A DNA stretch of 54,899 nt from CAVTWJ01 sp963849485. GTDB taxonomy: Bacteria; Oederibacteriota; Muellerivitia; Muellerivitales; Muellerivitaceae. The notes under the pieces are model-generated. The model did not search any database. It was not told where the DNA came from and worked only from the letters and a program-made list of their open reading frames with translations. The translations under genes and the position numbers were made by a program. The stretch's first letter is position 1. Every line of letters starts with the position of its first letter. The DNA lies in the NCBI GenBank assembly GCA_963849485.1, contig CAWKIF010000170.1, positions 1 to 54,899 of the forward strand, in the 5' to 3' direction. Of the stretch, positions 35,104-44,294 are shown one piece after another.

Positions 35104-36512
35104 GTTCGATTTTAGGCCGGGTCCTGGGGTGCCTGATCTTGGGAGGGGTCCTTTTACCCCTGGGTTTAAGAGCGGAACCGAAAACAGACGTCCCGACGCT
35201 AAGGATCTCCTTGGCCGACTTCATCCAGTCGGCCCTGGCCCATTCCCCTAAACTTGAATCGGAACGGCTGGCCGCCCTTTCCTCCCTCAGTGAAGCCCAT
35301 TCGGCGGGCGCAGCGGAGTATCCCCGTCTTTCGTTGGTGGGAAACTATTTCTACAACACGACCATCCCCGACCTTCAAGTGAGCCCTTTGGCCCCTCCTA
35401 TTCCCTTCGGGTTCAACAACAACTGGAGCGCTTACGCGAACCTGTCCTTTGATCTATGGGATTTCCGGGCCCTCCACAACCAGGCCAACAGCCTGGACCA
35501 AATGGCCCAATCCTCGGATCAGGCCTACCAAAGCGCCATACGACAAATGCGGTTAGCGGTTCGCATGGCCTATTTCCAGGCCCAGGTCAACCTGGAGCAG
35601 GTGAGGCTTTTGCGCGATTCGCTCCAGGTCGCCCAGGCCCAATATTCGGATATTAGCCACCAACACCAATTCGGCGCGGCCAGCCGGCTGGACAAGCTTT
35701 CCTCCCATCAAGAAGTCCTCAACTATCAGCGGTCCCTGAGCCAGGCCCAGGCTGCCCTGGCCGGTTCCTTGCGGGACCTGTTTGATTTGACGGGAACCGA
35801 GGCCGCGGCGGATTTAACGGCGCCTTTTGATTCACGCGCGAAAGGGAACTTGCCGGAAGGGGTGGCGCCGCCAACCGTTTGGATCGTGATGGATTCGACG
35901 GAAGATTCCCAAAAGGTCCTTCGGAGGGAATCCGGGGTTCCTCCGGACGACTCGGTGCCCCAATTGAAAACCTACGCTTCCCTGGCCGAGTCGGAGCGTT
36001 TCGCGGCGGATTCGATCGCGGTCGGAATGCTGCCCAAGATCACCCTTTCTGCCCAAGCGGGATACCAGGACCCCATTGGGCCCATCAATGAAACCATCCA
36101 GCAGAACACCCTGAGTATCACGGCCTCCATGCCGATTTTCGATTGGGGGCAGATTTTGGACGACTCCGATTCCAAACGGAAGCAATCCCAAGCTTCTTTG
36201 AGGAATTTAGACCAGGCCAAAAGCGATCTCTGGCTGGATTGGAACAAGTCCCAGGACGCGCTTCGGTCCATCGAACACCAGGAGAGGTTGAATCAGGCCG
36301 CCGTCGAGGAAACACGGGAACTTGCCGAGTTGACCTACGTCTCCTATAAGGCAGGGGGCTCGAAATACTTGGAAGTCCAAACGGCCAATTTCCAGGCCTT
36401 GAACGCCAAGGTGCAATCCGTGACGAATGAGATCCAAAAGCTGATGCAGTTGTCGGTACTCTCCTCCCTCGCGGGAGGAAGTCCGCAGACCGCAGATGGC
36501 AGTTCGAAGTAA
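35100..36512 (+). CDS. TolC-family outer-membrane efflux protein
   Basis: 470 residues from ATG 35100. Signal peptide (GCLILGGVLLPLGLRAE). Two OEP halves: LSLADFIQSALAHSP-type start (RISLADFIQSALAHSPKLES), SFDLWDFRALHNQANSLDQM, long coiled-coil helices, a second strand pair (NTLSITASMPIFDWGQILDD), and ELTYVSYKAGGSKYLEVQTA near the end. It forms the outer-membrane channel of the export system. The last residues (GGSPQTADGSSK) read into a run of the AACTGCC-type repeat. Confidence 0.9.
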   Translation: MSSILGRVLGCLILGGVLLPLGLRAEPKTDVPTLRISLADFIQSALAHSPKLESERLAALSSLSEAHSAGAAEYPRLSLVGNYFYNTTIPDLQVSPLAPPIPFGFNNNWSAYANLSFDLWDFRALHNQANSLDQMAQSSDQAYQSAIRQMRLAVRMAYFQAQVNLEQVRLLRDSLQVAQAQYSDISHQHQFGAASRLDKLSSHQEVLNYQRSLSQAQAALAGSLRDLFDLTGTEAAADLTAPFDSRAKGNLPEGVAPPTVWIVMDSTEDSQKVLRRESGVPPDDSVPQLKTYASLAESERFAADSIAVGMLPKITLSAQAGYQDPIGPINETIQQNTLSITASMPIFDWGQILDDSDSKRKQSQASLRNLDQAKSDLWLDWNKSQDALRSIEHQERLNQAAVEETRELAELTYVSYKAGGSKYLEVQTANFQALNAKVQSVTNEIQKLMQLSVLSSLAGGSPQTADGSSK

Positions 36513-36518
36513 TGTCGT

Positions 36519-36549
36519 CACGTCTTAACTTCCAGCCGCGAACTGTGAG
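36519..36549. repeat. AACTGCC-type repeat, degenerate
   Basis: Spacer between tolC and hlyD with a decayed unit (CCAGCCGCGAACTGTGAGTT), related to the heptamer runs at 37311-37397 and 40229-40315. Confidence 0.45.
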
Positions 36550-36570
36550 TTGAATAAAAAGGAGAACGTC

Positions 36571-37305
36571 ATGAAGAAAAGACTGAAAATCATCATTCCC
36601 ATCCTTGTGGTGGTGATCGCTGGTTTCCTCATTTGGAGACATCTGGTTGAGAATAAATTCACCTTCGCCGGAACCGTGGAAGCCACTGAGGTGGATGTGC
36701 CCGCCCAGGTTTCCTCCACCATCTCCACTTTGGCGGTGGAGGAGGGCCAGGCCGTCACGCAGGGGCAGCTGCTGGTCTCCCTCGACGGACAGGATTACAA
36801 GCTCTCCCTATCCCAAGCGGACGACGATTTCCAGCGGGGCGTGAAGCTCTTCAACAGCGGTTCCATGCCCAAGGAAACCTTCAATCACCTGCAGAACCAG
36901 AAACAGCTGGCGGACCTGCGGGTGCAATGGTGTTCCATCACCTCGCCCCTGACGGGGACCGTCTTAACCAAGTACCACGAACCGGGGGAGTGGGTGAACC
37001 CCGGCACCAGGGTCTTCACCCTGGCGGATTTGAGGGAAGTCTGGTGCTGCATCTATGTGCCGCAACCCGACCTGGTCAGGCTTTCCTACGGCCTCACCTT
37101 GAAGGCCGGCCTGGCGGAAGACCCGGGTAAAACCTTCGAGGGAAGGATCACCCATATCAACGATCAGGCCGAGTTCACCCCCAAGAACGTGCAGACCGAG
37201 AAGGAAAGGTCCAACCTGGTCTATGCCATCAAGGTCACCTTCCCCAACCCGGATGGGGTCTTGAAGCCGGGCATGACACTCGAGGTCCAGATTCCCAAGA
37301 AATGA
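36571..37305 (+). CDS. HlyD/YbhG-type membrane fusion protein
   Basis: 244 residues from ATG 36571, with AAGGAG at 36559-36564. One N-terminal TM helix (IIIPILVVVIAGFLIW). Biotinyl-lipoyl half motifs (FAGTVEATEVDVPAQVSSTI, EEGQAVTQGQLLVSLDG), a very short helical hairpin, then the second half (ITSPLTGTVLTKYHEPGEWV) and a beta-barrel domain. The hairpin is clearly shorter than in most HlyD proteins, so contact with TolC may differ. It links permease and TolC across the periplasm. Confidence 0.88.
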   Translation: MKKRLKIIIPILVVVIAGFLIWRHLVENKFTFAGTVEATEVDVPAQVSSTISTLAVEEGQAVTQGQLLVSLDGQDYKLSLSQADDDFQRGVKLFNSGSMPKETFNHLQNQKQLADLRVQWCSITSPLTGTVLTKYHEPGEWVNPGTRVFTLADLREVWCCIYVPQPDLVRLSYGLTLKAGLAEDPGKTFEGRITHINDQAEFTPKNVQTEKERSNLVYAIKVTFPNPDGVLKPGMTLEVQIPKK

Positions 37306-37310
37306 ACACC

Positions 37311-37397
37311 AGCTCGAAGTTGTCGGTTCGCAGTCCGCGGTAAAGCTTTTACGACTTACCTGCCAACTGCCAACTGCCGACTGCGAACTGCCCACTT
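37311..37397. repeat. Heptamer-based repeat (AACTGCC type)
   Basis: Spacer between hlyD and the first ABC gene. 37361-37390 is a run of 7-base units (TGCCAACTGCCAACTGCCGA...), with inverted relatives (GGTTCGCAGTCCGCGG) at 37325-37340. Confidence 0.75.
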
Positions 37398-37412
37398 GTA
37401 ATTGGAGTCGTT

Positions 37413-38174
37413 ATGCCCGCAGCCCAAATCTCCATCGAAGTCCGGAACCTTTATAAAAACATGGGGCCCAACCATGCCATCGAGGGCGTTAGCCTGACCT
37501 TGGAACCGGGCCTCTTACACGGCCTGATCGGCCCCGAGGGATCGGGTAAAACCACCCTTTTACGCCACCTCATCGGGCTGTTGAAAGCGGACAAGGGCCA
37601 GGTGATCTACAAGGAAAACGGGCAGGACGTTCCCCTGGAAGACATCCGGGCCCGCATGGCCTATATGCCCCAGATGCAAAGCCTCTATGCCGACCTTTCC
37701 ATTTCCGAGCACCTGGATTTCTTTCGCGATCTCTACCAGATTCCGGCCCGAACCTACGTCGCAAGGCGCAAGGAACTGCTTCAAGTCACCCGGTTGGGAC
37801 CATTTGTGGACCGTCCCGCGGGCCAGCTCTCCGGCGGCATGTACAAAAAACTGGGTCTCATGTGCGCCCTCCTCCAATCCCCCAACCTGGTCTTGCTGGA
37901 TGAACCCACCACGGGGGTCGACCCCATCAGCCGGAGGGAATTCTGGGAAATGCTCTACCGCCTCCGGGCGGAAGGCATCCTCATCGTCATCACCACCGCC
38001 TACATGGACGAGGCTGAGCGGTGCGACCGGGTTCATTTGATGGAACGGGGAAAGCTTTTAGCCACTGGGGAGCCTAAGGAAATTCTCGAAATGGAAAAGG
38101 TCGAAAGTTTCGAGAAGCTTTTTCTCAAATATGACACCCAGAATGAGACTAAGCCCCAAGAGGCGGCCTCATGA
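37413..38174 (+). CDS. ABC transporter ATPase 1 (YbhF N-half type)
   Basis: 253 residues from ATG 37413. Walker A GPEGSGKTTL, Q-loop MPQMQ, signature LSGGMYKK, Walker B LVLLDEPTTG. The switch (H-loop) reads ITTAYMDEAERC, with Ala where His is usual, so one ATP site of the pair may be inactive. Partner of the next ATPase; in E. coli YbhF the two are one protein. ATGA overlap with the next gene (38171-38174). Confidence 0.9.
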   Translation: MPAAQISIEVRNLYKNMGPNHAIEGVSLTLEPGLLHGLIGPEGSGKTTLLRHLIGLLKADKGQVIYKENGQDVPLEDIRARMAYMPQMQSLYADLSISEHLDFFRDLYQIPARTYVARRKELLQVTRLGPFVDRPAGQLSGGMYKKLGLMCALLQSPNLVLLDEPTTGVDPISRREFWEMLYRLRAEGILIVITTAYMDEAERCDRVHLMERGKLLATGEPKEILEMEKVESFEKLFLKYDTQNETKPQEAAS

Positions 38175-39110
38175 GCGCCATCGATCAAGGAAAGGGGTAC
38201 TCGGTCGAGGTGAAGGATCTCACGGTGAAGTTTGGTTCCTTCACGGCTGTGGACCATATTTCCTTTTATGTCCACCCGGGCGAGATTTTCGGGTTTCTCG
38301 GCGCGAATGGCGCCGGCAAAACCACCACCATCCGGGTGCTCTGCGGTTTGCTTCAGCCCACCTCGGGCGAGGTCCGGGTGGCGGGGCTGGACCCCCAACA
38401 GGGGCTGGGACCCATCAAGGCCAAAGTGGGATATATGTCCCAGAAATTCACCCTTTACCCCGATATGTCCGTCGATGAGAACCTGGAATTCGCCGCGGCC
38501 CTGCACAAGACCCCGAAGGAAATTTTCCTGCAACGCAAGAAGGAAGGCTTGGAGATCATCCACTTCCGTCACCAGGGAAACCAACTGGTGCGAGAGCTTT
38601 CCGGCGGAACCAAGCAGGAAGTATCCCTCGTGGCGTCGCTTTTGCACGACCCCGAGATCCTTTTCCTGGATGAGCCCACGGCGGGGGTTTCCCCTGTCTC
38701 GCGAAGCCGGTTTTGGTCCATCATTCAAGGCCTGTCCAAACGGGGCAAAACGGTCTTCGTCACCACCCACTACATGGACGAGGCGGAAAATTGCGGGCGT
38801 ATCGCCCTCATGCGCGACGGCAAGATCGTGGCTTTGGACAGCCCGGGAAACTTAAAGAAAAGCACTTTCCCCGAACCCCTGTTCGAGCTGACCCCCCGGG
38901 ATAAGGCCCATACCGAATGGCTGGAAACACTGCGCCAAAACGGCTCTGTCCTTTCCGTGAAGCCCTATGGCATGAGGTACCACGCCATCGTGGCCGATGA
39001 AAAGAAATGGAACGAGGCAAGCGTCCAGATGTCCGGGAAACTTCGAGGCCAAGCCCATCCAACCCTCGCTGGAAGATGTGTTCATTCGAGTGGTGGAGGG
39101 GGCGAAATGA
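38171..39110 (+). CDS. ABC transporter ATPase 2 (YbhF C-half type), 3' frameshift
   Basis: ATG 38171; about 313 residues. Walker A GANGAGKTTT, signature LSGGTKQEV, Walker B ILFLDEPTAG, and H-loop VTTHYMDEAENC with a normal His. Near 39038-39040 (AAA) the frame changes. With one A fewer it ends NFEAKPIQPSLEDVFIRVVE and stops at 39110, sharing ATGA with the permease start. With the sequence as given, the frame runs on into the permease and makes a 685-residue fusion. The ATGA overlap argues that two genes is the ancestral state. Confidence 0.85.
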
Positions 39111-40228
39111 AAGACCCCGTCAACCTCAAGCGCGCCTATTCCATCGCCTATAAAGAAGTGCGGCATATCTGGAGGGACCCTTTCACGCTGAGCTTGGCGC
39201 TGGGGCTGCCCCTTTTGATGGTGTTGTTTTTCGGACTAGCCATGGATTTCAACGTCCACGACATCCACCTGACGACCTACGACAGCGACCACAGCCGTTC
39301 CTCGCGCCAATTATTGGAAACTTTCGAAAGTTCGGGCTATTTCGAACTTCACTCTCATCCCCTGGTGGGCGATGTCACGGAGCCCCTGAACTCCAACCAG
39401 GCCAAGGCCGTTCTGGTCATCCCTCCCCGGTTTGGCCGTTACGTGGTGTCGCAGATGGATTCCCCCGTGCAGGTTCTGATCGACGGGACGGACAATTCCA
39501 CCGCCGGGGTCATCGGCGGTTATATGGACGGCATCCAGGCCGCCGCCAACCTAAGGCTGGCCAACACGGTGGTGAACCCCCTGGTCACCCTCAAGCCCCG
39601 CTACCTCTTCAACCCCGAGCTTAACAGCCGGTGGTTCACCGTACCGGGCCTGGCGGCGGTGGTGTTGGCCATTATTTCGATCCTTTTAACGGCCATGACG
39701 GTGGCCCGGGAATGGGAAAACGGCTCCATGGAAATGCTACTCTCCACCCCCGTACATCCTGTGGAAATCATCCTGGGCAAGCTGGCCCCCTATGTGGTGT
39801 TGGGCCTCGCCGCCCAAAGTCTCATTTATTTTCTCGCCCGCTTTTATTTCGGCATCCCCTTCATGGGAAGCCACATCCTTTTCATCCTCGGCACTTTCCT
39901 CTTCGTGGCCTCCTACATGGCCCTGGGGCTCCTTATTTCGGTCACCACCCGCCAGCAGATTTTGGCGATGCAGTTTTCCATGATGATGGGCATGCTTCCC
40001 AACATCCTGCTGTCAGGGTTCATCTTTCCTATCGAGAACATGCCGGCCTTTTTCCAGTACCTCACCATGCTCTTTCCCGCCCGGTGGTTCGTCCTGGTGA
40101 TCCGGGGCTGTTTCCTGAGGGGGTCGGACCTGTCCCAACTGGCGGTGCCCCTCCTGGCCATGCTTTTCATGGCGTGCCTTTTCGTGACGGTGGCGGTGCG
40201 GAAGTTCAAGAAGGACGTGGAACCATGA
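39107..40228 (+). CDS. ABC-2 type permease 1 (YbhS-like)
   Basis: 373 residues from ATG 39107. One TM near the N-terminus (LSLALGLPLLMVLFFGLAMD), a large periplasmic domain (about residues 50-175), then five TM segments with the ABC-2 motif VAREWENGSMEMLLSTPVHP and a re-entrant region ending FPARWFVLVIRGCFL. Exports a drug or lipid substrate with permease 2. As the sequence stands it is read in frame with the ATPase before it. Confidence 0.88.
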   Translation: MKDPVNLKRAYSIAYKEVRHIWRDPFTLSLALGLPLLMVLFFGLAMDFNVHDIHLTTYDSDHSRSSRQLLETFESSGYFELHSHPLVGDVTEPLNSNQAKAVLVIPPRFGRYVVSQMDSPVQVLIDGTDNSTAGVIGGYMDGIQAAANLRLANTVVNPLVTLKPRYLFNPELNSRWFTVPGLAAVVLAIISILLTAMTVAREWENGSMEMLLSTPVHPVEIILGKLAPYVVLGLAAQSLIYFLARFYFGIPFMGSHILFILGTFLFVASYMALGLLISVTTRQQILAMQFSMMMGMLPNILLSGFIFPIENMPAFFQYLTMLFPARWFVLVIRGCFLRGSDLSQLAVPLLAMLFMACLFVTVAVRKFKKDVEP

Positions 40229-40315
40229 GAAAACAGCTCACAGCTCGCAGTTCGCAGTTCGCAGGTAAGGCTTGGCTGCGGTCTGCGAACTGCCAGCTGC
40301 CAACCGCCTTTCGAG
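40229..40315. repeat. Heptamer-based repeat (AACTGCC type)
   Basis: Spacer between the two permease genes, made of units such as GCAGTTCGCAGTTCGCAG (40247-40264) and GCGAACTGCCAGCTGCCAAC (40285-40304), in inverted order to each other. Confidence 0.75.
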
Positions 40316-40322
40316 GTGTGGA

Positions 40323-41432
40323 ATGAGACTCAACCCCACCGTCATGGGTTTTTTCAAGAAGGAACTGGTGCAGACCCTGCGGGACCCCCGCATGCGCATC
40401 ATGCTCTTCGTCATGCCCATCATCCAGATGACGGTCTTCGGCGTGGCCATTTCCACCGAGACCCGCAACATCAAGCTGGCGGCCCAGTACCAGCCCAACG
40501 ACACCCTCACGCGCCGGGTGGTGGAAAGGTGCTACAGCTCCAAATGGTTCATCCCGGCCAAGGGAATCCAGGGCACCGACCCCTTCCGCTGGATACAATC
40601 AGGCCAGGCTGACGCGGTGCTGGTGGCCCCCGAGAAGGGAGTCACCCGTGCGGTGGGACGTGGAAAAGCGAGCCTTCAACTCTTGATTGATTCAAGTAAT
40701 ATCACCAAGGCCGAGGCCATTGAAAGCTATACCCAGGCGACCCTGAGCCAGGTCTTGGGGGAGGCTTATCCCCAGACGAAGCAGAACCCGCGGGTGAGGT
40801 TCGTGGTGCGCTACCTCTACAACCCCGAAATGGTGACCTCGGTTTTCATGGTTCCCAGCGTTTTGTGCATGATCCTCTTGATGGTCACCCTGATCCTTTC
40901 CTCCTCCTCCATGGCCCGGGAAAAGGAAATGGGCACCCTGGAAACCCTGCTTTCCTCGCCCGCCACCACCACCGAGATCATGCTGGGAAAGACGCTTCCT
41001 TATGTGGCTTTGGGAATGATCGAATTTCCGCTGGTCATCGCGGTGGCGGTTTATGGGTTCGGCGTGCCCATGCGGGGATCCTTCCTGGTTTTGATGCTTT
41101 GCGCCCTCATCTTCATGTGCAACGCCGTGGCTTTGGGGATTCTCCTTTCGACCTTCGTGAAAAACCTGCAGCAGTCCTCCATGGCGGGATTCTTGTTCAT
41201 CTTTCCTGCCATCCAGCTTTCCGGTGTGCTTTACCCGGTCGAGAACATGCCGTGGCTGTTGAAATACTGCGCCTACTTTGACCCTATCATGTATTTCGTG
41301 AATCTGCTTCGAAATATCATGCTCAAGGGGGGCGATTTCCAGGTGGTGGCCTTCAACGCGGGGGCATTGGTGGTGATGGCTATCTTCGCGATCGGGATCG
41401 CCTCCAAGAGATTTCACCAGACCCTGAATTGA
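40323..41432 (+). CDS. ABC-2 type permease 2 (YbhR-like)
   Basis: 369 residues from ATG 40323. Same plan as permease 1: KKELVQTLRDPRMRIMLFVM at the start, a periplasmic domain, then SMAREKEMGTLETLLSSPAT and TM segments to the end (LLRNIMLKGGDFQVVAF). Last gene of the export operon. Confidence 0.9.
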   Translation: MRLNPTVMGFFKKELVQTLRDPRMRIMLFVMPIIQMTVFGVAISTETRNIKLAAQYQPNDTLTRRVVERCYSSKWFIPAKGIQGTDPFRWIQSGQADAVLVAPEKGVTRAVGRGKASLQLLIDSSNITKAEAIESYTQATLSQVLGEAYPQTKQNPRVRFVVRYLYNPEMVTSVFMVPSVLCMILLMVTLILSSSSMAREKEMGTLETLLSSPATTTEIMLGKTLPYVALGMIEFPLVIAVAVYGFGVPMRGSFLVLMLCALIFMCNAVALGILLSTFVKNLQQSSMAGFLFIFPAIQLSGVLYPVENMPWLLKYCAYFDPIMYFVNLLRNIMLKGGDFQVVAFNAGALVVMAIFAIGIASKRFHQTLN

Positions 41433-41519
41433 GGTCCCGCGGGGTGAAGCCCACTTCCTTTTCTGACGGTCCTTTCTTATAGTCCTTCCGCATTGGAAAC
41501 CAAGGATTCGGGAGTTCAA

Positions 41520-42104
41520 ATGAGCAAGGGACGGTTGGAAGCCTTCAGCGATGGCGTCATCGCCATCCTCATCACCATCATGGTCCTGGACCTGCGCCCG
41601 CCCCATGGCATGGATGCTTCCTCCTTGCGACCTGTCCTTTCCAATCTGGTGGGGTATGTTCTCAGCTTTGTGTTTCTGGGCATTTACTGGAGCAACCACC
41701 ATCACCTGTTCCAGGCGGTTCAGAAGGTGAATGGGGCGATCTTGTGGGCGAACCTGCATCTTTTGTTCTGGCTCTCCCTTATCCCCTTCGTGACTTCCTG
41801 GATGGGGAACACCGGTTTTACCTCCCTTCCGGTCTCCCTCTATGGGGTCGACCTACTATTCTCGGCCCTGGCCTATTACCTTTTGGACCTGACTTTGCTC
41901 AAGCATCACGGCCCCCACTCCGCCTTGTCCCGGGCCGTGGGGAACCAATCCAAGGAAAAGTTATCACTTTTTTTGTATCTCGTGGCGATCCCCTTCTCCT
42001 TCGTCGAATCCTGGATCGCCTACGGTTTTTATATCGCGGTGGCGGCCCTATGGCTGGTTCCGGACCGCCGCATCGAAAAGGTTTTGGAGGCTTCCGAAAA
42101 ATAA
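41520..42104 (+). CDS. TMEM175/DUF1211-family channel
   Basis: 194 residues from ATG 41520 (TTG 41493 also in frame). The hallmark RLEAFSDGVIAILITIMVLD holds the FSD motif of the pore-lining helix. Six TM segments in total. Bacterial members are potassium-selective channels. It follows the export operon by 87 bases with its own spacer. Confidence 0.85.
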   Translation: MSKGRLEAFSDGVIAILITIMVLDLRPPHGMDASSLRPVLSNLVGYVLSFVFLGIYWSNHHHLFQAVQKVNGAILWANLHLLFWLSLIPFVTSWMGNTGFTSLPVSLYGVDLLFSALAYYLLDLTLLKHHGPHSALSRAVGNQSKEKLSLFLYLVAIPFSFVESWIAYGFYIAVAALWLVPDRRIEKVLEASEK

Positions 42105-42197
42105 TTTTATGGAGGAGGTTGGCTTTTTCAGCGGATAGCCGAATAATAACCTGGGTCGAAAGAGCCATTCTTTGACGGAACAAGGGGAGGTTGGGAT

Positions 42198-42401
42198 ATG
42201 AAAAACGTATGGTTGGATTTCATGAAGGTGTTGGGGATTTTGAATCTCGTGGTCCTGGCCTATGCCGACCCCTCGACGCCCAACCAGATCCCAATGAGCC
42301 CGCAAATGGCACAGCCCCACGACGGATGGGTGGTCGTCGTTCCGGCCATCATCTTGATGGTTTTGGTCCCCATGATTTGGATATTCGGAAAGAAAAAATA
42401 A
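42198..42401 (+). CDS. Small single-TM protein
   Basis: 67 residues from ATG 42198, with AAGGGGAGG at 42181-42189. N-terminal hydrophobic stretch (KVLGILNLVVLAYAD), a polar middle (PSTPNQIPMSPQMAQ) and a TM segment (VVVVPAIILMVLVPMIWIF) with a lysine tail. No family recognised. Followed by a strong terminator. Confidence 0.65.
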   Translation: MKNVWLDFMKVLGILNLVVLAYADPSTPNQIPMSPQMAQPHDGWVVVVPAIILMVLVPMIWIFGKKK

Positions 42402-42433
42402 CGGATCGACCCAAAAGCCTGCCGAAACAAAAA

Positions 42434-42466
42434 AGGGGTGCCGGAAACCCGGCACCCCTTTTTTTT
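42434..42466. terminator. Intrinsic terminator, bidirectional
   Basis: GGGGTGCC-GG-AAAC-CC-GGCACCCC stem with an A-run before and T8 after (42459-42466). It lies between converging genes and can serve both. Confidence 0.88.
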
Positions 42467-42474
42467 ATCTTCGA

Positions 42475-43065
42475 TTATTTGCCCTCGAAATTCTTTCCGG
42501 CGAAATGCCAGTTCAGGACCTTCCAGAAGGCTTCCACGTACTTGGCCCGGGCGTTGCGGTAGTCGATGTAGTAGGCGTGTTCCCAGACGTCGCAGGTGAA
42601 GAGGGGAAGATGGCCCGTGGTGAGAGGAGTAGCGGCGTTGGCGGTTGTTTCGATGACCAGGCTTTTGTCGGCGGGGTTGAGGCAAAGCCAGGCCCAGCCC
42701 GAGCCGAACTGTCCCAAGGCCGCGGCCGTGAACTGTTTCTCGAATTCAGCGCGGGAACCGAAAGTCTTGTCGACGGCCTGGGCCAAGGCCCCGGAAGGGG
42801 ATTGGTTCTTATCCGCCGTCAGGCTGTTCCAGTAGAAGGAATGGTTCCAGTGCTGGGCCGCGTTATTGAAAAGGGGCCCCGTGGCCTTGCGCATCAGGTC
42901 CTCCAGGTGGAGCGACTCGTCCGGGGTTCCGGCGACCAGTTTGTTCAGGTTATCCACGTAGGTCTGGTGGTGTTTCCCATAGTGGAATTCGAAGGTCTCA
43001 ACGCTCAAATAGGGGGCGAGGGCGTCCTTGGAATAGGGCAACTGGGGTAATTCATACTTCGGCAT
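42475..43065 (-). CDS. sodB: Iron superoxide dismutase
   Basis: 196 residues from ATG 43065. HYGKHHQTYVDNLNKLV, FNNAAQHWNHSFYWNSL (the AAQ glutamine marks Fe-type enzymes), FGSGWAWLCLN, and DVWEHAYYIDYRNARAKYVE with metal ligands. Intact, cytoplasmic, single gene. It differs in metal class from the frameshifted dismutase at 12803. Confidence 0.93.
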   Translation of the reverse strand: MPKYELPQLPYSKDALAPYLSVETFEFHYGKHHQTYVDNLNKLVAGTPDESLHLEDLMRKATGPLFNNAAQHWNHSFYWNSLTADKNQSPSGALAQAVDKTFGSRAEFEKQFTAAALGQFGSGWAWLCLNPADKSLVIETTANAATPLTTGHLPLFTCDVWEHAYYIDYRNARAKYVEAFWKVLNWHFAGKNFEGK

Positions 43066-43229
43066 GGCGGCTCCTTTTTATCGATCAAAATTAACGCATG
43101 ACCCGCAATTTGACAGCCGGGGGTTAAAAAATCAATCCAACTTCAGAAAAAAATAGCGCAAAGGGGCCTTTAAACACTTCATTAAACTGGTAAAGAAGGC
43201 GCCGGGCTTATGAGATAGAATGCGAACCC

Positions 43230-43823
43230 ATGAAACACCCTTCCGGCCAACTCCTCTACACCCAACATCAAATCCAGGCTTCCGTGGCGGAGATTGCCCG
43301 TCTTATCAGTGATTGGATTGGGTCGGGCGCTTTCGAAACCCTGGGCTGGATCACTGTTCTCGAGGGCGGCCGTCCCTTTTCGGCCGACCTTTCCCGCCAG
43401 GTTTTGTCCCTTCGGCCATCCGTCCGTTTGGTGGAGGGGGTGGTTCGAGTCAGGGGTACTTCCGGCACCCATCTTTTGCGGGAAAGGGAAGTGAGGTTGG
43501 AGGGTTGGGACACGGGCCGATTTCAAAACTTGCCCCTTTTGCTCGTGGATGATCTGGTGGATTCGGGACGCACCCTCCAGGCGGTTAAAGACGCACTGGC
43601 GGATTTGGAAACAGGGGCGATCAAGACCGCGGTGGTTTTGAACAAGCACAAGGACTACCGAAGCGTGGCGGATTTTTGCACCTTGGACCTGGAGCTGACC
43701 CCCGAGGCCCTCCAGGCGAAAGGTCTTCAAGACCTTTGGGTCTACGGTTATGGAATGGATTTGGACGGGCTCCACCGGGAAGAACCCGCGCTTTGGGGAA
43801 TCGGGATCCAACAGGAGAGTTGA
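43230..43823 (+). CDS. Purine phosphoribosyltransferase-like protein
   Basis: 197 residues from ATG 43230. The PRPP loop LLLVDDLVDSGRTLQAVKDA and LNKHKDYRSVADFCT fit the hypoxanthine/xanthine-guanine type (type I PRTase). Base specificity is not visible. Ends 3 bases before the stop of the opposite gene. Confidence 0.82.
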   Translation: MKHPSGQLLYTQHQIQASVAEIARLISDWIGSGAFETLGWITVLEGGRPFSADLSRQVLSLRPSVRLVEGVVRVRGTSGTHLLREREVRLEGWDTGRFQNLPLLLVDDLVDSGRTLQAVKDALADLETGAIKTAVVLNKHKDYRSVADFCTLDLELTPEALQAKGLQDLWVYGYGMDLDGLHREEPALWGIGIQQES

Positions 43824-43826
43824 AAT

Positions 43827-44216
43827 TTAGGACTCATCCTCGATGAACTTCTCGTCAAACTCGTACTTGATTGTTTTAGGGTCAATCCCGTGGCTCAGGG
43901 CGTATTTTTCCTTCTGGGCGGTATGCTCCACCGACCTCTTGAGCCTTTCCGCGTCTACCCTTTGGAAATCCTCCGGTTTGAGCCGGTTCATCTCCTGGAT
44001 TCCCTCCGCCGTCAGGTAGGCCAGCCCCGCTGGAAAGGTGAAATCCACCCAGCGGTTGATTTTCATGAAATGCAGGGTTTCCTGGACCGCGGATTTTTTC
44101 AACCAGCACATGCGGCTCAAGGTCTCGAGGGAGAGGCAATAGGGCTTGATCTTGATGTTTTCATTCGGAAGTTTCTTGAAATTGTAAAAAATGGTTTTTT
44201 TGATCAGATCATCCAT
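43827..44216 (-). CDS. Small winged-helix-like protein, unknown
   Basis: 129 residues from ATG 44216. A region like a winged HTH (LSLETLSRMCWLKKSAVQET, LHFMKINRWVDFTF, LAYLTAEGIQEM) and a charged C-terminal helix rich in Lys and Glu. Possible DNA binding; no effector domain. It lies 78 bases downstream of the prepilin peptidase gene. Confidence 0.6.
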   Translation of the reverse strand: MDDLIKKTIFYNFKKLPNENIKIKPYCLSLETLSRMCWLKKSAVQETLHFMKINRWVDFTFPAGLAYLTAEGIQEMNRLKPEDFQRVDAERLKRSVEHTAQKEKYALSHGIDPKTIKYEFDEKFIEDES

Positions 44217-44294
44217 GGCTCACCTTGGGGATGGGAAAGTTGCCGGAGACCGCCTGATTTTTCCCCCGGAATTGTTGGAGATGGGTTATATCAC

